A stretch of 59,019 nucleotides of DNA, taken from contig NZ_AJMM01000029.1 in NCBI RefSeq assembly GCF_000259505.1, forward strand, positions 1-59,019, read 5' to 3'. Shown here in pieces: positions 1 to 8,056 of the stretch. Position 1 is the first letter of the stretch; each line of letters begins with the position of its first letter. The notes under the pieces were generated by a model. The model was not told the DNA's origin, did no database searches, and worked only from the letters and a program-made list of their open reading frames with translations. This DNA comes from Streptococcus sp. SK643 (GTDB lineage: Bacteria > Bacillota > Bacilli > Lactobacillales > Streptococcaceae). Made by a program: the position numbers and the translations under genes.

Positions 1-38
1 TTTAAGTAAAAAGAGCCAGAATTGAACCGACTCTTTTA

Positions 39-470
39 TTACTTATCAAACTTAGAAGCACGTTCTTCTCCCCACCAATAGGGCATTAGTTCTGCAACTT
101 TAACAGTCTTTCTTCTATTGTAGTCCATCATGAATTCTGCATCCTTATTTTCAGCGTTCAACTCTAAGAGGAACTCTCTGCAAGCGCCACAAGGCATACC
201 CGAACTTCCACCATAAGATGGTTTATCACGAAAGGCTAATACTTTCTTAACCTTAGTTTGTCCTGAAAATTGGTACATATTAAAGAGTGCCGCGCGCTCT
301 GCGCAGAGATGGAATACACCACAGGTTCCCTCCATACAGAAACCTGTAAATATTTGTCCATCTTCTGCCTCTACTGCGGCAACGACATGATTAGCATAAA
401 CAAAATCAGATACTTCATGTGGATTATACAATTTCTGTGCTTCTTCGTACATCTTTACCCAGATGTCCAT
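39..470 (-). CDS. cytidine/deoxycytidylate deaminase family protein
   Basis: A 143-residue zinc-dependent deaminase-fold protein. The zinc and catalytic signature is visible as C-A-E-R (about residue 56) followed by P-C-G-A-C (about residue 93), the Cys/Cys/Cys arrangement of small tetrameric cytidine deaminases. It probably deaminates a cytosine nucleoside or related compound, but the C-terminal half (Trp-rich YWWGEE) differs from classical Cdd, so the substrate is open. It begins 13 bp after the gltX stop on the same strand and is likely cotranscribed with it. The start is ATG with an AAGGG element 7 bases upstream. Family is solid; exact substrate is not. Confidence 0.8.
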   Translation of the reverse strand: MDIWVKMYEEAQKLYNPHEVSDFVYANHVVAAVEAEDGQIFTGFCMEGTCGVFHLCAERAALFNMYQFSGQTKVKKVLAFRDKPSYGGSSGMPCGACREFLLELNAENKDAEFMMDYNRRKTVKVAELMPYWWGEERASKFDK

Positions 471-483
471 TATTGTACCCTTC

Positions 484-1944
484 TTATTTAGAGATTTCCT
501 TTAACATATTTTCGATATGCTTGATTGATTTTTCACGTCCTAACAAGAAGATAGTATCTGGCAATTCTGGTCCATGCATTTCACCTGAAACAGCGATACG
601 AATAGGCATAAAAAGATTTTTTCCTTTAATACCTGTTTCTTTTTGAACAGCTTTGATTTGTGGAAAGATATTTTCTGTTACAAATTCATCATCTGTCATC
701 GCTTCAAGTTTTGCTTTGAAGGCTTCAAGAACTGTTGGGACTGTTTCCCCCGCCATGACTTCGCGCTCTGCTTCTGTCAATTCTGGGAAATCTGAGAAGA
801 AAAGATCTGTCAATGGGATAATCTCATCTACTGATTTCATTTGTGGTTTATAGAGCTCAACTAATTTTTCAGCCTTGTCAGTCAATCGGCCTGCTTCCTC
901 TAAGAATGGTTTTGCCATTTCAAAGATAGTTTCTAGGTCTGCATTCTTGATATAGTCATTGCTCATCCAGTCTAGTTTTTTCTGGTCAAAGGCTGCTGGA
1001 GACTTGCTGAGGCGGTTTTCATCGAAAAGTTTAATGAGTTCTTCACGAGAGAAGATTTCATCTTCGCCACCTGGGTTCCAACCAAGAAGAGCAATAAAGT
1101 TAAAGACTGCTTCTGGTAAATAACCTTTTTTACGGTAGTCTTCGATAAACTGAAGGGTGTTGGTGTCACGTTTAGACAATTTTTTCCCAGTTTCAGAGTT
1201 GATAATCAAAGTCATGTGACCAAATTCTGGAGCTTCCCAACCAAGTGCTTCATAAACCATGAGCTGTTTTGGTGTATTAGCAATGTGGTCGTCTCCACGG
1301 ATTACGTGAGAAATCTGCATATCATGGTCATCGATGACAACGGCAAAGTTGTATGTTGGGTAACCATCTTTCTTTTGGATAACCCAGTCACCACCGATAT
1401 TGCCACCTTCAAATTCGATATCACCTTTGACCATATCATGCCACTTGTAGATACCTGACTCATTGACAGCCAAACGAACAGTTGGGATGATCCCTGCTGC
1501 TTCACGTTCTGCGATGTAAGCTGCCTTTTCTTCTTCACTCATACCAAGGTATTCATTGATGTAGCGTGGTGTTTCGCCAGCTGCTTCTTGGCGTTCGCGT
1601 TCAGCTGCCAACTCTTCTTCTGTAACGTAAGATTTGTAGGCTTTTCCTTCAGCTAACAGTTGATCGATGTATTTTTGATACAAGTCCAAACGCTCAGACT
1701 GGCGGTAATTTTCATGTGTTTCTGGGCTTTCATCCCAATCCATACCTAACCAGCGAAGGTTTTCAAGCTGTGAACGTTCACCATCCTCGACATGACGTTT
1801 ACGGTCAGTATCTTCGATACGAATGATAAAAGTTCCACCATGATGACGTGCGTAAAGGTAGTTGAACAATGCTGTACGGGCATTCCCGATGTGTAGTAGT
1901 CCTGTTGGACTTGGTGCGTAACGTACGCGGATATCTTTTGACAT
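484..1944 (-). CDS. gltX: glutamyl-tRNA synthetase
   Basis: Class I aminoacyl-tRNA synthetase charging tRNA-Glu (in Gram-positives usually also tRNA-Gln, which is then amidated by GatCAB). The HIGH-type motif is in [16 protein letters not shown] near residue 10 and the KMSKS-type motif is KKLSKRD in the middle of the protein. 486 residues, normal for the family. I chose the ATG that gives MSKDIRVRY because TAGGAGA lies directly before it; the frame stays open nine codons upstream but without a ribosome site. A TTGGAC-17-TATAAT promoter and a short stem lie upstream. Confidence 0.97.
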   Translation of the reverse strand: MSKDIRVRYAPSPTGLLHIGNARTALFNYLYARHHGGTFIIRIEDTDRKRHVEDGERSQLENLRWLGMDWDESPETHENYRQSERLDLYQKYIDQLLAEGKAYKSYVTEEELAAERERQEAAGETPRYINEYLGMSEEEKAAYIAEREAAGIIPTVRLAVNESGIYKWHDMVKGDIEFEGGNIGGDWVIQKKDGYPTYNFAVVIDDHDMQISHVIRGDDHIANTPKQLMVYEALGWEAPEFGHMTLIINSETGKKLSKRDTNTLQFIEDYRKKGYLPEAVFNFIALLGWNPGGEDEIFSREELIKLFDENRLSKSPAAFDQKKLDWMSNDYIKNADLETIFEMAKPFLEEAGRLTDKAEKLVELYKPQMKSVDEIIPLTDLFFSDFPELTEAEREVMAGETVPTVLEAFKAKLEAMTDDEFVTENIFPQIKAVQKETGIKGKNLFMPIRIAVSGEMHGPELPDTIFLLGREKSIKHIENMLKEISK

Positions 1945-1990
1945 AGTTTCTCCTATAAAGTCTCTAGGCATCTGCCTTTTTGCTCTCTAT

Positions 1991-2019
1991 ATTATATCAC
2001 AAGTCTTGGCTGAGTCCAA
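1991..2019 (-). promoter_or_regulatory. gltX promoter
   Basis: TTGGAC, 17-base spacer, TATAAT on the minus strand, about 45 bases before the gltX start. The leader contains a tiny AGGCA/TGCCT stem (about 1964-1976); it is much too short for a T-box. Confidence 0.75.
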
Positions 2020-2040
2020 TTTCTATGAATAAAGAGAGTA

Positions 2041-2065
2041 AAAAGAGTGGACAAACCACTCTTTT
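2041..2065 (-). terminator. terminator after pgi
   Basis: Ten-base perfect inverted repeat (AAAAGAGTGG / CCACTCTTTT) with a five-base loop, T-rich on both strands. It lies just after the pgi stop and just before the gltX promoter. Confidence 0.8.
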
Positions 2066-2071
2066 CTTCTA

Positions 2072-3421
2072 TTATAGACGTGCGTTAAGTTCTTTGCTCA
2101 ATTCTTCAAATCCTGGTTTTCCAAGAAGGGCAAACATGTTACGTTTGTAAGCTTCAACACCTGGTTGGTCAAATGGGTTGATAGCATTCAAATAGCCTGA
2201 AAGGGCAATTGCCAATTCGAAGAAGTAGATAGTGTAACCAAGAGTGAAAGCATCTTGCTCTGGAAGAGTCACGTACATGTTTGGTACATCACCATCTGTG
2301 TGGGCAAGAAGAACACCATCAGTCGCTTTTTTGTTCACAAAGTCAACGTCTTTTCCTTGAAGGTAACCAAGTCCATCAAGATCTTCTTCCAAGCTAGGAA
2401 TAATCACGTTTTTACGAGGTTTGTCAACACGGACAACTGTTTCAAACATGATACGAGTTCCTTCTTGGATAAATTGACCAAGTGAGTGCAAGTCAGTTGA
2501 GAAGTTGGCTGAAGTTGGGTAGATACCTTTTTGGTCTTTTCCTTCTGATTCACCAGCCAATTGTTTCCACCACTCTGAGAAGTATTGAAGTGATGGCTCG
2601 TAGTTTACCAAGATCTCAGTTGCATAGCCTTTACGGTAAAGAATGTTACGAACTGCTGCGTATTGGTAAGCTTCGTTTTCAGAGATTTTATCTGAAGTGT
2701 AGTCTTTGCGAGCTGCATTCGCACCTTCCATAAGGGCTTTGATGTCAGCTCCTGATGCTGCGATTGGAAGCAAACCAACGGCTGTCAATACTGAGAAGCG
2801 TCCACCGATATCATCTGGAACAACAAATGTTTCCCAATCGTTAGCGTCTGCTTCAACCTTAACAGCACCTTTTTGGCGGTCAGTTGTTGCATAGATACGT
2901 TTGTTAGCTTCTTCTTGACCGTATTTCTTAACCAAGAGTTCTTTGAAAACACGGAAAGCGATAGCTGGTTCAGTTGTTGTACCTGATTTAGAGATCACGT
3001 TTACTGAGAAGTCTTTGTCTGCAACATACTCTACCAAGTCAGCAAGGTAAGTAGATGAGATTGAATTTCCTGCGTAAAGGATTTGTGGAGCCTTGCGTTC
3101 TTCTTTTGTTTGCAAGTTAGCAAAGTGGTGGTTCAAGAAGTCGATTGCTGCTTTCGCACCAAGGTAAGATCCACCGATACCGATAACAACCAAAACATCG
3201 CTGTCTGACTTGATTTGCTCAGCAGCTTTCAAGATGCGGTCAAATTCTTCGCGGTCGTAGTTTTCAGGAAGGTCCAACCATCCCAAGAAGTCGCTACCAG
3301 CACCAGTTCCTTTACGGATCAATTCATCTGCTGCTGTTACTTGTGATTGCATGTATTCCACTTCATGTGGTGCAACAAATTTGTCTAAAACTTTTGAATA
3401 ATCAAATTTAATATGTGACAT
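2072..3421 (-). CDS. pgi: glucose-6-phosphate isomerase
   Basis: Interconverts glucose-6-phosphate and fructose-6-phosphate in glycolysis. The [13 protein letters not shown] sugar-phosphate-binding segment and the family signature around [13 protein letters not shown]...GESEGK are clear. 449 residues, standard for Firmicute Pgi. I chose the ATG of [10 protein letters not shown], which has TTGGAGGA eight bases before it; the reading frame is open 19 codons further but those codons overlap the promoter. Monocistronic, with its own terminator. A CAAACGTTTG palindrome like the MalR operators of the maltose region sits upstream. Confidence 0.97.
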   Translation of the reverse strand: MSHIKFDYSKVLDKFVAPHEVEYMQSQVTAADELIRKGTGAGSDFLGWLDLPENYDREEFDRILKAAEQIKSDSDVLVVIGIGGSYLGAKAAIDFLNHHFANLQTKEERKAPQILYAGNSISSTYLADLVEYVADKDFSVNVISKSGTTTEPAIAFRVFKELLVKKYGQEEANKRIYATTDRQKGAVKVEADANDWETFVVPDDIGGRFSVLTAVGLLPIAASGADIKALMEGANAARKDYTSDKISENEAYQYAAVRNILYRKGYATEILVNYEPSLQYFSEWWKQLAGESEGKDQKGIYPTSANFSTDLHSLGQFIQEGTRIMFETVVRVDKPRKNVIIPSLEEDLDGLGYLQGKDVDFVNKKATDGVLLAHTDGDVPNMYVTLPEQDAFTLGYTIYFFELAIALSGYLNAINPFDQPGVEAYKRNMFALLGKPGFEELSKELNARL

Positions 3422-3445
3422 GTTATTCCTCCAATATTTCTTCTT

Positions 3446-3480
3446 TTCTATCATAACGCTTACCTTCGTTTTTTTCAAGT
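3446..3480 (-). promoter_or_regulatory. pgi promoter
   Basis: TTGAAA, 17-base spacer (aaaacgaaggtaagcgt), TATGAT on the minus strand, followed by the TTGGAGGA ribosome site of pgi. Confidence 0.65.
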
Positions 3481-3513
3481 TTTTTTGTCGAATTTCTCCA
3501 ATTTTTATCAGAA

Positions 3514-3530
3514 TTCAAACGTTTGCGTAA
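3514..3530. promoter_or_regulatory. possible MalR/CcpA-like operator upstream of pgi
   Basis: CAAACGTTTGCG contains a 10-base perfect palindrome and matches 12 of 14 bases of the CGCAAACGTTTGCG operator found between malQ and malX (31917-31930). It lies roughly 40 bp upstream of the pgi -35 box. The LacI-family protein that binds it (MalR, CcpA or another) cannot be told from sequence. Confidence 0.45.
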
Positions 3531-3570
3531 AAATCCCATATTCCAAAAAATTTGAAAAAATAAAATAAAG

Positions 3571-3593
3571 AACGACCAGATGTTCCAGTCGTT
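3571..3593 (-). terminator. terminator of the amidotransferase gene
   Basis: AACGAC/GTCGTT stem followed on the minus strand by CTTTATTTTATTTTTT. The stem overlaps the stop codon of the gene. Confidence 0.6.
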
Positions 3594-4281
3594 ACAATTC
3601 ATTCAATAAATACTCAAATAGTTCTAAATTGCCATCTTCTTCATTAACTAGAAACTCTGGATGCCACTGCAAACCGATAATTCGGTGTTCGTCGATAGAC
3701 TCAATCGCTTCGATGGTTTGGTCTCTTGGATCAATAGCAGTTACACGAAAATTAGGTGCCAAATCTTTAATGCTTTGACGATGGACAGAATTGACCTGAC
3801 TTTCTTTTCCAAATAGCTTAGCCACTACGCTTCCTTCTACTGTCTCAATAGAGTGAGATGTTCCAAAAGGCAGTCCTTGCCAGTGACCTTCGATTTCTTG
3901 ATTGAGGGTTCCACCAAAGGCAACATTGACAAGTTGGACACCGCGACAGATTGCCATAATTGGTTTATTCTGGCGGAGAGCTTCCTTTAAGAGGGCCAGT
4001 TCAAACTCATCACGGACCAGATTATAATCATCGCTCACGATGGTCTTTTTCTCTCCGTAAAATTGAGGATGGACATTTTGGCCCCCTGTCAAGATGAGTT
4101 TATCAATCATTTCTACATAATCGCGTACAACTGACTCATCACCAACAGGAATGACTAAAGGGAGACCACCGACTTGACGAATGCTCTCTGCGAATCTACA
4201 AGATACAGATGAATGAATGTTTTTGCCTTCTGCGTCTACGGGACATAGATTTGCAGCAACTCCTACAACCGTTCTAGGCAT
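3592..4281 (-). CDS. class I glutamine amidotransferase-like hydrolase (peptidase C26 family)
   Basis: 229-residue hydrolase of the gamma-glutamyl-gamma-aminobutyrate hydrolase (PuuD-like) family. The nucleophile-elbow Cys is in ICRGVQLVNVAFGG and the catalytic His-Glu pair is in WHPEFL near the C-terminus. Family members cleave gamma-glutamyl amide bonds; the substrate here is unknown. I chose the ATG of MPRTVVGVAAN because of the GAAAGGAGAG ribosome site in front of it; longer open frame upstream lacks one. Single gene with its own terminator. Confidence 0.85.
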   Translation of the reverse strand: MPRTVVGVAANLCPVDAEGKNIHSSVSCRFAESIRQVGGLPLVIPVGDESVVRDYVEMIDKLILTGGQNVHPQFYGEKKTIVSDDYNLVRDEFELALLKEALRQNKPIMAICRGVQLVNVAFGGTLNQEIEGHWQGLPFGTSHSIETVEGSVVAKLFGKESQVNSVHRQSIKDLAPNFRVTAIDPRDQTIEAIESIDEHRIIGLQWHPEFLVNEEDGNLELFEYLLNEL

Positions 4282-4385
4282 GATGTCTCTCCTTTCGAAT
4301 ATTAACGATAGTCCTATCATATCACTCAAAACACCTTTCGTCTAATATGTTTTTTTTAAGTCCGTGATAAATATTTTCTATGAAC

Positions 4386-4418
4386 AAGAAAAAGCTGCCC
4401 ACATAGGACAACTTCTTT
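4386..4418 (-). terminator. terminator after patB
   Basis: Imperfect hairpin (GAAGTTGTCC / GGGCAGCTTTTTC) with a T-run on the minus strand, immediately after the patB stop. Confidence 0.65.
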
Positions 4419-4419
4419 C

Positions 4420-6186
4420 TTATTCAAAAACAAATTGATTGTGATAGAGTTCTGAGTAGAATCCACCTAGTTTCAAGAGTTCATAGTGATTACCACGTTC
4501 AATCACTTCTCCATCTTTAAGGACAATAATCTGATCAGCATTGAGGATGGTCTTCAAACGGTGAGCAATGACGAAACTAGTTCTGCCTGCCACAACCGCC
4601 TCCATGGCATGCTGAATCTTGCTTTCTGTCACCGTATCTACGTTTGAAGTGGCTTCATCGAGAATGAGAACTTCTGGATCTGTCATCAAGGTTCGAGCGA
4701 TAGAAATCAATTGCTTTTGCCCAGTTGAGAAGATGCTCTGGTCATCATCGATAAGAGTATCGTATTTATCAGGTAAGCTTTCGATATAGTCGTGAATGTG
4801 GGTTGCCTTGGCTGCTGCCTCAACCATTTCTTGACTAGCATCTGGCACACCAAAACGGATATTGTCTCGAATCGTTCCGCTAAATAAGACAGAATCTTGC
4901 AAGACAATTCCCACCTTACTTCTGAGACTATCCAAATCATAGTCACGAATGTCTTTACCATCAAAATAAATAGCACCAGCATCAACATCATAAAAGCGAT
5001 TGATGAGGTTCATAATAGTCGTTTTCCCTGACCCTGTCGGACCAACAACCGCTGTCATCTGACCTTTAGGGGCAGAAATACTGACATCTTTCAAAATAGG
5101 TTTATCAGGCAGATATGAGAAATCGATATGACGGATTTCAACACCTTCTTGCAGCTTAGTGAAGGTTGGAGCCTTTTCAGGTCGGATTTCTTCTTCTGCG
5201 TTAAGCATTTCCTGAATCCGTTCAGCACCCGTAAAGGCCAACTGAAGACTTCCCCAACTTGCCGCAACTTGAATAATAGGCTGGTAGTACTGTTGAGAAA
5301 ATTGGGCAAACATAACAATTAAACCTAGGGCTGTACTTGTTTCGATAGACTTATCATTCAGAAGTACAGCTGAACCAGCAAAGATGACGATGGCTGTGTT
5401 AACCAAACTCATCCCATTCATGACAGGGAACAGAATTCCTGAAAACATTCTTCCTTTAAAGGTCGCCTTGCGCACACGCTCATTTTGTTCAAGAAATCCT
5501 GCCATCATATCCTCTTGAATTCCTTGCACAATTACAGCTTTTTGGCCTGAAATACTCTCATCCATATAGGCGTTGAGTTTCCCTACCTCTTTCTGCTGGA
5601 GATTGGTGTATTTGCGTGCCATTTTCACGATAAAAATCAGCATGAGGAAGGCCACTGGTGTGCTGGCGATGGTGATGAGGGCCAGCGTCACATTTCTCGA
5701 AAACATGACAAGAATCAGACCAATGTATAAAACAACATTGCTCATGACCTGAATCAAGCTTTCGTTAAAGGCTTGGAGGATATTATCCAAATCACTGGTA
5801 AAACGAGATAAGATATCGCCATCTTGTCGGCGGTCAAAGAAAGAAACCGTCAAGCGAGCAAGCTTACCGAAGAGGCCTTTGCGCATCTCGTTGGTCGACT
5901 CTGCAATTACGCGCGTCATGAGACACATGTATATCACGCTAGAGATAAATAGAACCAAAACGAGCATGCCAAGATTGACCATGATTCCTGATAGACTTTG
6001 CCAAACAAGTTCTGGATTGCCATTTTGATAAGCTTGAACTAAATTGGCTAGTTCTGTTACCGCTTGTCCAGAAAAGACTGGAAAGAGGGCTTGGGCAAGA
6101 GTCGCCAGAACAATCATCGTGATGACAACTACAAATGATAGCTTATAGACTTTAAAATAATTCCAAAAAAATTGAACTGTTTTCAT
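4420..6186 (-). CDS. patB: heterodimeric ABC multidrug exporter subunit PatB
   Basis: 588-residue half-transporter: six-helix exporter domain (about 1-320), then a nucleotide-binding domain with Walker A GPTGSGKTT, Walker B ILDEATSNVD (catalytic Glu present) and switch His in IAHRL. Its signature motif is FSTGQKQ instead of LSGGQ, so it supplies the weak half of the partner's ATP site. In S. pneumoniae PatA/PatB export fluoroquinolones and dyes. The ATG of MKTVQFFWNY follows AAAGGAGGAG and begins one base after the patA stop. The 588-residue length equals that I recall for pneumococcal PatB. Confidence 0.9.
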   Translation of the reverse strand: MKTVQFFWNYFKVYKLSFVVVITMIVLATLAQALFPVFSGQAVTELANLVQAYQNGNPELVWQSLSGIMVNLGMLVLVLFISSVIYMCLMTRVIAESTNEMRKGLFGKLARLTVSFFDRRQDGDILSRFTSDLDNILQAFNESLIQVMSNVVLYIGLILVMFSRNVTLALITIASTPVAFLMLIFIVKMARKYTNLQQKEVGKLNAYMDESISGQKAVIVQGIQEDMMAGFLEQNERVRKATFKGRMFSGILFPVMNGMSLVNTAIVIFAGSAVLLNDKSIETSTALGLIVMFAQFSQQYYQPIIQVAASWGSLQLAFTGAERIQEMLNAEEEIRPEKAPTFTKLQEGVEIRHIDFSYLPDKPILKDVSISAPKGQMTAVVGPTGSGKTTIMNLINRFYDVDAGAIYFDGKDIRDYDLDSLRSKVGIVLQDSVLFSGTIRDNIRFGVPDASQEMVEAAAKATHIHDYIESLPDKYDTLIDDDQSIFSTGQKQLISIARTLMTDPEVLILDEATSNVDTVTESKIQHAMEAVVAGRTSFVIAHRLKTILNADQIIVLKDGEVIERGNHYELLKLGGFYSELYHNQFVFE

Positions 6187-6187
6187 G

Positions 6188-7894
6188 TTACTCCTCCTTT
6201 CCTTTCTGTGTCTCATAGATTTCACGGTAAACGGCATTGTTGGCAACCAAGTCCGCGTGCGTCCCTTGACCAATCAATCGGCCTTGATCTAGAACCAAGA
6301 TTTTATCCGCATGAACAACCGAGCTAATTTTTTGCGCGATGATAATGGTTGTCGTCCCTTTCAAGTCCTTATTCAAAGCTTCCTGAACCAGTCGCTCTGA
6401 CTTAGCATCCAAGGCTGAGGTCGAATCGTCAAAAATCAGAATACGTGGATTGCTGACAATTCCACGGGCAATCGACATCCTTTGTTTTTGCCCACCTGAG
6501 AAATTGGTTCCCCGTTCTTCAACTGGACTTTCAAAGGTTTTCTCCATACGATGAATGAATTCGCTGGCTTGGGCAATATTGGCTGCGCGCTCCATTTCAA
6601 ATAGAGTAGCATCTCCCTTACCCTGTCTCAGGTTATCTGCAATCGTTCCACTAAAGAGAATAGCACGCTGAAGAACTATAGAAACTGTTTTGCGTAGGGT
6701 TCCTTCACTCACTTCTCGAATATCCTTGCCTCCGATTTTAATAGACCCTTTCTGTGGGTCAAAGAGACGTGGAATCAATTGAGCCAAGGTTGATTTTCCT
6801 GCACCAGTCGCTCCAACTACACCAATCATTTGACCAGGTTCAATAGTAAAGGTCACATCTTTCAGCATCGGTTCCTTATCCATTGGATAGGTAAAGGTCA
6901 CATTTTCAAAGCTAAGACTTCCGACCAACTCTTCATCTGGTACATCCTTGAAGGTCATGGCTGGCTCTGCGTCCAGAATTTCTCGAATACGACGCATGGA
7001 AATCATAGCACGACTGACAGAATTTCCCAAAAATCCAACCATAATAATAGTAAAGATAATCTGACTTAGGTAATTGACAAAGGAAGCAATAGATCCAACA
7101 ACCGACGGATCCGATTGAACCATCCCCGCAACCAGCCAAATAGAGAGGAAGACCGCTCCGTAACCGACCAACATCATAAAGGGTTCCACTACCGAAAAGG
7201 CATAACCGATGTAAAGATTTTGACCGAGCAGCTCGTCTGAAACCTCCGTAAACTTAGCAAACTGCTCTTTTTCTTGAACAAAGGACTTAACCACACGAAC
7301 ACCGCGCAAATTTTCCTTAGCAATAGCATTGATGCGCTCAAGCAGGGTTTGAAACTTGGCAAAACGAGGCCCCATCATTCCCATCATGACAGCAGTCAAA
7401 CCAAAAATCAAGACTACCATGAGAACAATCACCCACCAAAGAGACGGTAAAGTTCGAACCGCCAGGATAAACGAACCTATGAACAAGAGGGGAAGTCTGA
7501 AAAGAATTTGGAAGGTCATCATGACCACGTTCTGAATCTGGTTGATATCATTTGTCATGCGAACAACTAAATTTCCCGCATTAAACTGTTCAATATTGGC
7601 ATAAGAAAAGGTTTGGATTTTACGAAAGGCATCCTCCCGAAGGTCGGATGAAACTCCTTGGGCAATATAGGCTGCGAGGATAACATTAAGACCCCCAGCA
7701 ATCAGACCGACCAAGGCCACACCAATCAACCAAACTCCGATACTATAAATAGCTTCATATTTCCCAGCAAGGAGAGCATCTAACACTTCCTGCAGATAAC
7801 GCGGTTGCAAAAGTGAACTAGCAACCATCAAGCCTGTCATCAGGAGCGAAGCCAAGACCTGCCATTTGTAGGTTTTTACTTTCTGAATCAGCAT
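6188..7894 (-). CDS. patA: heterodimeric ABC multidrug exporter subunit PatA
   Basis: 568-residue half-transporter. Walker A is GATGAGKST and the signature FSGGQKQR is canonical, but the catalytic Glu is Asp (IFDDSTSALD) and the switch His is Gln (IIAQKIS). With PatB this gives one consensus ATP site (PatB Walker motifs, PatA signature) and one degenerate site, typical of heterodimeric exporters. First gene of a two-gene operon; patB follows after one base. Pneumococcal genomes I remember carry a degenerate transposase between the two genes; none is present here. Expression is probably controlled by the leader hairpin at 7917-7947. Confidence 0.9.
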   Translation of the reverse strand: MLIQKVKTYKWQVLASLLMTGLMVASSLLQPRYLQEVLDALLAGKYEAIYSIGVWLIGVALVGLIAGGLNVILAAYIAQGVSSDLREDAFRKIQTFSYANIEQFNAGNLVVRMTNDINQIQNVVMMTFQILFRLPLLFIGSFILAVRTLPSLWWVIVLMVVLIFGLTAVMMGMMGPRFAKFQTLLERINAIAKENLRGVRVVKSFVQEKEQFAKFTEVSDELLGQNLYIGYAFSVVEPFMMLVGYGAVFLSIWLVAGMVQSDPSVVGSIASFVNYLSQIIFTIIMVGFLGNSVSRAMISMRRIREILDAEPAMTFKDVPDEELVGSLSFENVTFTYPMDKEPMLKDVTFTIEPGQMIGVVGATGAGKSTLAQLIPRLFDPQKGSIKIGGKDIREVSEGTLRKTVSIVLQRAILFSGTIADNLRQGKGDATLFEMERAANIAQASEFIHRMEKTFESPVEERGTNFSGGQKQRMSIARGIVSNPRILIFDDSTSALDAKSERLVQEALNKDLKGTTTIIIAQKISSVVHADKILVLDQGRLIGQGTHADLVANNAVYREIYETQKGKEE

Positions 7895-7912
7895 ACTTTC
7901 TCCTTAAAAAAT

Positions 7913-7947
7913 AGACAAAAGGGAGCGACAATACGTCAGCTCCTTTT
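7913..7947 (-). promoter_or_regulatory. patA leader hairpin, transcriptional attenuator
   Basis: On the minus strand AAAAGGAGC, 12-base loop, GCTCCCTTTT, then GTCTATTTTTT: an intrinsic terminator between the promoter (7968-7996) and the patA start. In pneumococcus, disruption of a terminator-like attenuator upstream of patA is a known cause of patAB overexpression and fluoroquinolone resistance; this element sits in the same place and appears intact. Confidence 0.8.
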
Positions 7948-7967
7948 CATTCTGTTTGTATGATGTC

Positions 7968-7996
7968 ATTCTAGCAAAAAAGTAGTAAATTGTCAA
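7968..7996 (-). promoter_or_regulatory. patA promoter
   Basis: Consensus TTGACA, 17-base spacer, TAGAAT on the minus strand. Strong promoter in front of the leader terminator. Confidence 0.85.
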
Positions 7997-8056
7997 AGAA
8001 GTCTTCCTTTTAAACTAGAAAGAAGAGGCAACATTATGCCAGTCTAACATACACGA

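Noticed and set aside
1944..2019. T-box riboswitch before gltX and other synthetase genes
   Set aside because: Leaders are shorter than about 75 bases and lack the T-box sequence and terminator/antiterminator.
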